Positions 59,112 to 64,000 of a stretch of 64,000 bases of DNA are shown in pieces (position 1 is the stretch's first letter; the number at the start of each line of letters is the position of its first letter). The position numbers were made by a program, and so were the translations under genes. The notes below the pieces were generated by a model, which did not search any database, had not been told where the DNA came from, and worked only from the letters and a program-made list of their open reading frames with translations. Source of the DNA: Flammula alnicola (taxonomy: Eukaryota > Basidiomycota > Agaricomycetes > Agaricales > Strophariaceae); contig JADNRV010000121.1 of NCBI GenBank assembly GCA_015499995.1, positions 62,001-126,000 on the forward strand, written 5' to 3'.

Positions 59112-60671
59112 CTAACCATTAAGCGTGAAATCAATGACCTTCACCGCTGAAGGCGTCGTACCCGAACTTGTCAGCTGATAAAGAATCGAAAGTACACCAC
59201 TGCTCGTAACGCGCGCCCGATCTACCGTCACCTCCCCGAACGCATTCAATCCCTCCGCCACACCATCATACGCCAGGGTCCAATCCGTCCACCCAGACGC
59301 CTTGCTAGCGGTGACGATGCGGACGTATGGGAGGACCACGTAAGCGTTGTCGGCGCTGTCCAGGACGATCTGCGAGCGCCCAACCGCATTGATGGCGAAT
59401 GGGATCTCCATCTTGGTGAAGGTGCCGTTTGTGCTGCGGTAGACGTGGAAAGGCCGCGCGTATGAGGTGCGGTTGGCCGCGTAGTCTGTGACGCATTGCG
59501 TGAACCGACCTGCGAAGGCTATCTCAGTGAAAAGCAGGTTACGTGAACTAAACGAAAACCAACCAGGGACGTAGGAGATGATAGCGTGAATTTGTCCAGC
59601 GGAATCGACATCTTGAGATTCTTGGTTCATGAGACCGTGATCTGCATTGAGGCTATCAACGATGATTCCTGCAGTGTTGACGTTGACAGGATTAGAGCCG
59701 GAAGTTCCGACCTGAGTTCCTGCACTATTTTTCCATGTCCGACCTGATACCCATGTTAGTCTGTCCCAGTATAAGAACAGTATAAAATCCGCACCTTTGT
59801 CTTCGGAATAGAAATAAGTCGTATCATGGTTCGTCAAACCCCCGCTGCTACAGGAAACGGCACCATTCTGCTCTCTCCATGTGCCAGTAACATGAGCGCT
59901 CGACGACCTGTAGGTGAATCCATGGATATACAGATTGCGAGCCGTGCTGGTAGCGCCATTTGTCGATGTATATGTTCCGGTTCCAGAAGCCCATGACCCG
60001 ACGTTTGACCAGGAGCCACCGCTGTACTCTGCAAGTTGGGTAGCACCGTTTCCGGAGACGCCGGAGCGGAAGACAAACTGAAGGAGATTGTCCGAGGTTA
60101 TCACAAATTGAGGGTAGGTGATCGTGCTGGAACGAAAATCCAAGTAAGAAAGTGAATATGAAAAAGGTGCCGACATGGACTCGACTGACCTGCCAATATT
60201 GAGATTTCCAAGCGTGTTGGTGATGTTCCCAAAGCGATTTGCGATCCAGCTAGCACCGCTGGTAGCGAGCCCGGCTTCAGAACTCGTGTAATAAACCTGT
60301 GTACTGTGGCAGTCTAGAGCGACGTGAATCTTTCCATCGGCCGGAGATACACCAAGAGAGATGACGTTGTGCGAGTCGCTGGTCGATAGCTGATGCGGTA
60401 GCTGAAGAGTTGTCCAGCTTCCTGAAGGCAGCTGCCTTCTGGCCAAGATCGCGGTCTTCGTCGAGGTGTACCATGCAGCGTATTGCCAGTTCGAGTAAGT
60501 CAGCACTGCGGACAGCTGGAAGGAGTTGACGTTGACGACACCATCGTAGGAGACAAAGAAAATCCCATTGGCGTCCACTTGAGTATTGGAAATGAGAGAA
60601 ACGCTCGGAGCTGCCTTGCAGAATGCAGAGAAGAGGCTGACGACGACCACTAAGAACGGTAAGGGATGCAT
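59112..60671 (-). CDS. Secreted BNR-repeat (BNR_4-like) protein, possible polysaccharide-active enzyme
   Basis: The signal peptide is MHPLPFLVVVVSLFSAFCKA. An in-frame ATG nine codons earlier at 60698 is also possible. The mature part resembles the BNR_4 repeat family: GIFFVSYDGVVNVNSFQLSA, NVISLGVSPADGKIHVALDC, YPQFVITSDNLLQFVFRSGV, TADHGLMNQESQD-like NADHGLMNQESQDVDSAGQI and IHAIISYVPG. Related secreted fungal proteins include polysaccharide-lyase-like enzymes. The activity here is not known. Three introns are likely: 60127-60189 (63 nt), 59744-59794 (51 nt) and 59510-59563 (54 nt). All have GT...AG ends, a length divisible by three and no stop codon. Removing them joins well-conserved sequence (for example GADFILFLYW is lost between DK and GRTWKNS). 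Spliced length is about 463 residues, unspliced 519. Confidence 0.78.
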   Translation of the reverse strand: MHPLPFLVVVVSLFSAFCKAAPSVSLISNTQVDANGIFFVSYDGVVNVNSFQLSAVLTYSNWQYAAWYTSTKTAILARRQLPSGSWTTLQLPHQLSTSDSHNVISLGVSPADGKIHVALDCHSTQVYYTSSEAGLATSGASWIANRFGNITNTLGNLNIGRSVESMSAPFSYSLSYLDFRSSTITYPQFVITSDNLLQFVFRSGVSGNGATQLAEYSGGSWSNVGSWASGTGTYTSTNGATSTARNLYIHGFTYRSSSAHVTGTWREQNGAVSCSSGGLTNHDTTYFYSEDKGADFILFLYWDRLTWVSGRTWKNSAGTQVGTSGSNPVNVNTAGIIVDSLNADHGLMNQESQDVDSAGQIHAIISYVPGWFSFSSRNLLFTEIAFAGRFTQCVTDYAANRTSYARPFHVYRSTNGTFTKMEIPFAINAVGRSQIVLDSADNAYVVLPYVRIVTASKASGWTDWTLAYDGVAEGLNAFGEVTVDRARVTSSGVLSILYQLTSSGTTPSAVKVIDFTLNG

Positions 60672-61230
60672 TTTCCTTGAACCAGCGATTCTCTGCATAG
60701 CAGGACTTTATAACCAGCATTACTCCGGAGAAACTTCATGACACAGATATTCCGTTGGTACGCACTTCTCCGTGGGTGCAATGGTAAGAAGCAGAGGTCA
60801 TGTTGACTGGATATTCTTCTTGGAGCGGGCCGGCCTTGGGGATTCCAGGAACATTTCGAAGAAGAGGCGGCGTTCTCTAGAGCATGTTATTTTGTCTTTC
60901 ATGATGGTTAGCAAGTGGATGCGTTCGGGTCAACTCATCTGTTGGCAAGTACATGTGACTCTGCGATCCGGAATATGTATCGTGCGAACTTCAAGCTGAT
61001 GGCATATTTTTAAACTCCTGCACTTAATTTAGCGCCGACCGCGCGTGAGGTGGCCATGGTTCTCTAAGACGCAGTAGTTCCTCTAGACGACTTATACAGC
61101 TTTCCTTTCTTCACAAAATATTTTAATACTCTATTCCACTCCCAGGAGATGAAGCCATGCTGGGGAAGGACCAATGTTGCTTTTAAGATCATCAGTAAAA
61201 TAACAATTCTCCTTTTACACGCTTTTTACG
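60672..61230. other. Intergenic region
   Basis: Probable promoter of the BNR protein gene (minus strand) followed by unassigned sequence. Nothing else is recognised. Confidence 0.4.
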
Positions 61231-61354
61231 CTTTCGAAAGCTTTGAAAGAGACAAAAGAGGAAAAGAGTTTGCCGCTTTTGATGGCAAAGGCCTTAGGCT
61301 TTCAAAGCGCTTTGAAAAGGTCTTCCTCTTTTCAAAGAGGTAAAAGCTACGTAG
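61231..61354. repeat. Cluster of short palindromes rich in CTTT/AAAG
   Basis: Perfect palindromes follow each other: CTTTCGAAAG (61231-61240), TTTCAAAGCGCTTTGAAA (61300-61317), a CCTCTT-TTCA-AAGAGG stem-loop (61325-61340) and CTACGTAG (61347-61354). AAAG-containing words fill the spaces between them. No gene is supported here. Confidence 0.7.
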
Positions 61355-61449
61355 AAGTGACTTGCAAAGCATTCTAAAAGGATCTCTTAAAGTGTTTTCG
61401 AAGCATGGAAAGTAGCGAGAAAAGCATTTGGATTGAAGATAATAATAAT

Positions 61450-62315
61450 CACATTACAGTACTACATAGCTAATCTAATTCGCTGTCATCATCGACAAGC
61501 TCTCCACCATGCAATATGGCCAGCATTGGGCCCACGCCGCTGCCGTGGGCCGAGTTGCGAGTCGGCGACCAAACCCCGCATCGTGCGCCAGGTAGCCGCC
61601 GTCCAGCGCCATCCAGTATGCGATGCTGCCGATGCGGAATTTGGTCGCTGGTGTTCTGATGTCCTGAGACGGGATGGCATCGGTGTCCTGTCCTCGTCGC
61701 GTTGTGTTCAGGTTGCTTACCCTGCATCATATCTATCGCTGCCACCAGAATACTTAGCACACTCACCTGTGCCTTTGTTCTACTCGCCGTCCACCGCAAA
61801 CACCCAACCCCTCAAGGGGGCAACGAGCAGCCGCTGCGCCGCGAGCAGAACACCATTATCACCAATTAACGTCTGTGATCAAAGGAGGAAGTGAGTTTCA
61901 TTTCCATCCAATACAGTATCCAACCCACCTGGATAGAGAGAGAGTTGACCGCTGATGTGGTTGGTTGATCTTCGTGAGCTGCCCCCTGCGACGCCTTGGA
62001 ATGGCAACGACAACCCTGTAATTCAAAAGGTGAGTGTCATCTTGCAGTGCCACTGAGTTGATGACATTACCTTAGTTAACTTGCCGGCGAGGAGGAGGAC
62101 GGACGGGGATGCTAGAGTGCCCAGTAAGTTATCTCTGCTCCGATAAACACAATTTACACTTATCCCGCAGGAAGGCACATCAGCAAATCGTGATTTGGTT
62201 CCCACAGTATGCCCCTACCCGGATATAGTAGGCACTAGCAACCCCTTATGTAGCTGTAGCATGTCATAGTGTCACAGCATGCCCCAGCACGCCCCAGTTC
62301 TCCACAGTAAACACC
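61450..62315. other. GC-rich stretch, no intact gene
   Basis: Between 61480 and 61870 several frames are open on both strands, with possible exon edges. One example is a minus-strand reading containing GVGPMLAILHGGELVDDDSE that ends at 61470. None matches a family I know. It may be another gene fragment like those further right. Confidence 0.3.
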
Positions 62316-62498
62316 AGTGACTCCACAGTTCTGCATAGTATTTGGTGGATGCTCCACAGCAGTAGATAGTTTGTGGTGGATGCTCCACAGCAGTAGATAG
62401 TTTGTGGTGTGTACTCCAAAGCACTGGGTAGTATGCGGTGGGTTCTCTAGAGCTTGGCATAGGACGTAGTGAGTACTTCCCAGTGATATACAGCCTTA
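62316..62498. repeat. 31-bp minisatellite, about six diverging units
   Basis: Units begin at 62316 (28 bp), 62344, 62375, 62406, 62437 and 62468. The units at 62344 and 62375 are identical (GGTGGATGCTCCACAGCAGT plus AGATAGTTTGT). The next three become progressively different while keeping GGTG or AGTG at the start and CTCCA/CTCTA-like cores. Confidence 0.8.
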
Positions 62499-63075
62499 AG
62501 TCACTATTTGCCTATGTATATACGCTCTACACTTGGGTTCTTGACTGCTAGTCTCTTATTACATACATGCATATTTCTTGAAAGTATAACACCATAAATA
62601 CATAATATAGTGATTGTCGTGCTAATAATAATACAGTTGTGCTATCTAACTTAACATATAAAACAGCTTGGCGCAGAAGATAGCGAGCAATGCTTGTCGA
62701 ATTCATCCACTAGCGCTGGCGCTGCAGTCCAAGAGTGGGTTTACAATAAGTGGGTTATGCAGTGCATTGTTGCGGGTGCCTCGGATCAGCAGTGTGGCAC
62801 GCTCAGTGCAGGAGATGACGAGGGACTCTGCTACTCACCTGGGATTGGTTGCGGTTGTCATCGAGAGAAGAGAGAGGCTGCCGTGGAAGGAGGGTGTGGC
62901 GAGAGCTTCGCAGCGGCAGTAATTCAGTGTTGTGTCGGTGTTTGTGTGTTTGTGGGGGCACAGGAGTTGGCATGCTGTGAAAGTCAAGGATAAGGGGGCG
63001 TCAGCGATGTCTCATGAGTGAAAAGAAGGGAGCAGAGGTGCGTACCAGCTGTGGCGGCCCTCGTTTGTGGTCGAG
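62499..63075. other. Unassigned sequence
   Basis: AT-rich to about 62660, then GC-richer with a plus-strand ORF (62694-62993) that lacks a convincing start or motif. Its Cys-rich content looks compositional. Nothing else is recognised. Confidence 0.3.
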
Positions 63076-63079
63076 AGTT

Positions 63080-63360
63080 TGTTTGTGGGTTCGGAGGAGC
63101 TTGACGGGCTCAAGGGCGCTGCGGAAGAGGCCCTAGCACAGTTCCTCGAAACGGGGACGGGTGAGTGAAGTGTCGAAGTCGATACCTCGAAAGGAGAGCC
63201 GATTTCGATGGAGGTTTGGTGGCGGAGGAGAGGGTACCGACACATCTAAGAGAACAAAGCAATAATAAAAAGGCCGTCAGTTCGGAGAAACTAAAGGCAG
63301 AAAATAAAGGACATACGAGTATGTCGTGCCCAGATCGATACCGATAGCTTTTGAGGAAGG
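63080..63360 (-). pseudogene. Internally deleted HSP70 gene fragment
   Basis: On the minus strand the segment begins SSKAIGIDLGTTYS, the N-terminus of cytosolic HSP70, and stops at a GTATGT donor (63311-63316). After an intron ending TTCTCTTAG, the reading resumes with CVG, as HSP70 should. It then jumps directly to LSSATK, TSIEIGSPFE and, after a one-base frameshift, IDFDTSLTRPRFEELC, then a stop and GLFRSALEPVKLL. In normal HSP70 these parts are separated by roughly 280 residues. The fragment therefore carries an internal deletion, a frameshift and a stop, and no start codon in frame. It cannot make a functional chaperone. Confidence 0.72.
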
Positions 63361-63519
63361 CACGCCGCCATATCCTCTGCCAGGGACTCCCTTTGCTTTC
63401 CCGGTCCCTTCTCCTCCCATCCGAAGCCTGTGAGAGCGAGCCCATCTCCCCTGAAGAGCGGAGGAGCATGCGACGGGGTCGGCTCGTTTGTTGGTGCGGT
63501 ACAGTCGTCGTTGTACCCG

Positions 63520-63660
63520 CGGCTTCGCGGCATCGTCGTTGATGCACCCGCCATTGCACCGGCGTCGCGTTGTCATCGTTGCACCCGCTGTTGCTGCATC
63601 ACTGGGCCGTCGTCGTCGATGCACCTGCGGCATCATGGCGTCGTCGTAGACCTTATACAG
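63520..63660. repeat. Degenerate GTCGTCG / GCACCC repeat tract
   Basis: Loose units of about 30 bp start with GTCGTTG or GTCGTCG and contain TGCACC(C/T)GC. They run through this stretch between the HSP70 fragment and the fatty-acid-synthase-like exon. Confidence 0.5.
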
Positions 63661-63674
63661 TAACGAAATCTTAC

Positions 63675-63790
63675 CTCGACGTTATAGTTGACAATCTCGA
63701 GCAGAGGTCCGGAGATGGTGGCAGTAGAGTCGACTACTTCACGCAGGACAGCGTGGGCAAAATGTGGGTGGGTTAACAGTACACATGGCA
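63675..63790 (-). pseudogene. Exon fragment resembling fatty acid synthase (malonyl/palmitoyl transferase region)
   Basis: The minus-strand reading HFAHAVLREVVDSTATISG then PLLEIVNYNVE ends at a GTAAGA donor (63669-63674). The phrase LLEIVNYNVE is characteristic of fungal fatty acid synthase beta subunits, where it continues GQQYVCAGD or NQQYVAAGD. No neighbouring synthase exon is visible in the window, so this is an isolated fragment. The assignment rests on a short motif. Confidence 0.5.
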
Positions 63791-63821
63791 TAGTTGGAAA
63801 GGTTCTCAGAGTTTCGATCCT

Positions 63822-64000
63822 CGTCCTGCTCGCTCTTGTATGCAAGGGAGGTGGAGAGGTGGTGGTGGTGGCGTCGAAAGTCGACACCAATCCACCTCCA
63901 TCTTGTTTTTGCACATGAGGGAGGTGGAGGATGCAGTTGCGGCGTCAAAGATAGAAACAAACCACCTCCGTCTCGCTTTTGCGTGCGAGGGAGGTGGAGA
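63822..64000. repeat. 70-bp tandem repeat reaching the window edge
   Basis: Three units start at 63822, 63892 and 63962 (the last cut by the edge). Each contains CTTTTGC-like or CTTGTATGC-like sequence, then GAGGGAGGTGGAG or AAGGGAGGTGGAG, then GGCGTC(A/G)AA. CCACCTCC and GGAGGTGG within each unit can form a hairpin. Confidence 0.8.

Overview
The window is a stretch of nuclear DNA from a filamentous fungus, most probably an agaricomycete basidiomycete. Nearly every recognisable gene is cut by many short introns of about 50-65 nt with GTNNGT donors. Gene content also fits: F-box and BTB proteins of the mushroom type, a small Cys-tail (CYSTM-like) protein, multi-exon MFS and NiCoT transporters, and a ZFC3H1/Red1-like zinc-finger protein. 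Gene models below were built by hand from splice sites. For the models given with exon coordinates, the exon lengths sum to a multiple of three and reading frames are continuous across every junction, apart from the breaks described.

Left part (1-20.9 kb). The 3' end of an unrecognised gene runs off the left edge. A long gene-poor stretch follows, then an unrecognised multi-exon gene (6570-7817, minus). Next come an Mcm1/SRF-type MADS-box regulator (9032-10341, minus) and a Red1/ZFC3H1-like RNA-surveillance protein (14488-18675, minus). 

Middle (20.9-37 kb). Three tandem paralogous short-chain dehydrogenase genes lie on the plus strand, each with the same nine-exon structure. Copy 1 carries a one-base deletion, an isolated exon relic follows copy 2, and an F-box gene sits between copies 2 and 3. 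They are followed by a large secreted GH78 alpha-L-rhamnosidase (29324-33654), a decayed gene, and the mitochondrial phosphate carrier (35421-36784).

Right-middle (39-54.8 kb). This part is gene-dense: a BTB protein, a CYSTM-like Cys-tail peptide, tRNA-splicing endonuclease subunit Sen15, a CsbD/LEA-like hydrophilic protein, a nickel/cobalt transporter, a CTD-kinase-type cyclin, a polytopic membrane protein, and a Rid-family (YjgF/UK114) enamine deaminase. Between the last two lie a 770-bp inverted duplication and a 584-bp pogo/Tigger-like MITE. The MITE has 26-bp terminal inverted repeats and TA target duplications, and it ends 67 bp before the deaminase start codon.

Right end (55-64 kb). 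A 13-exon MFS transporter and a secreted BNR-type protein with three in-frame introns are followed by about 2.5 kb without an intact gene. That tract holds a 31-bp tandem repeat, an internally deleted HSP70 fragment, a fatty-acid-synthase-like exon fragment and a 70-bp tandem repeat reaching the window edge. It looks like a repeat-rich region that has collected gene fragments. I did not find a compact new multi-gene system. The most unusual signals are this gene-fragment tract, the MITE upstream of the deaminase, the decaying dehydrogenase array, and several microexons that encode catalytic or metal-binding residues.
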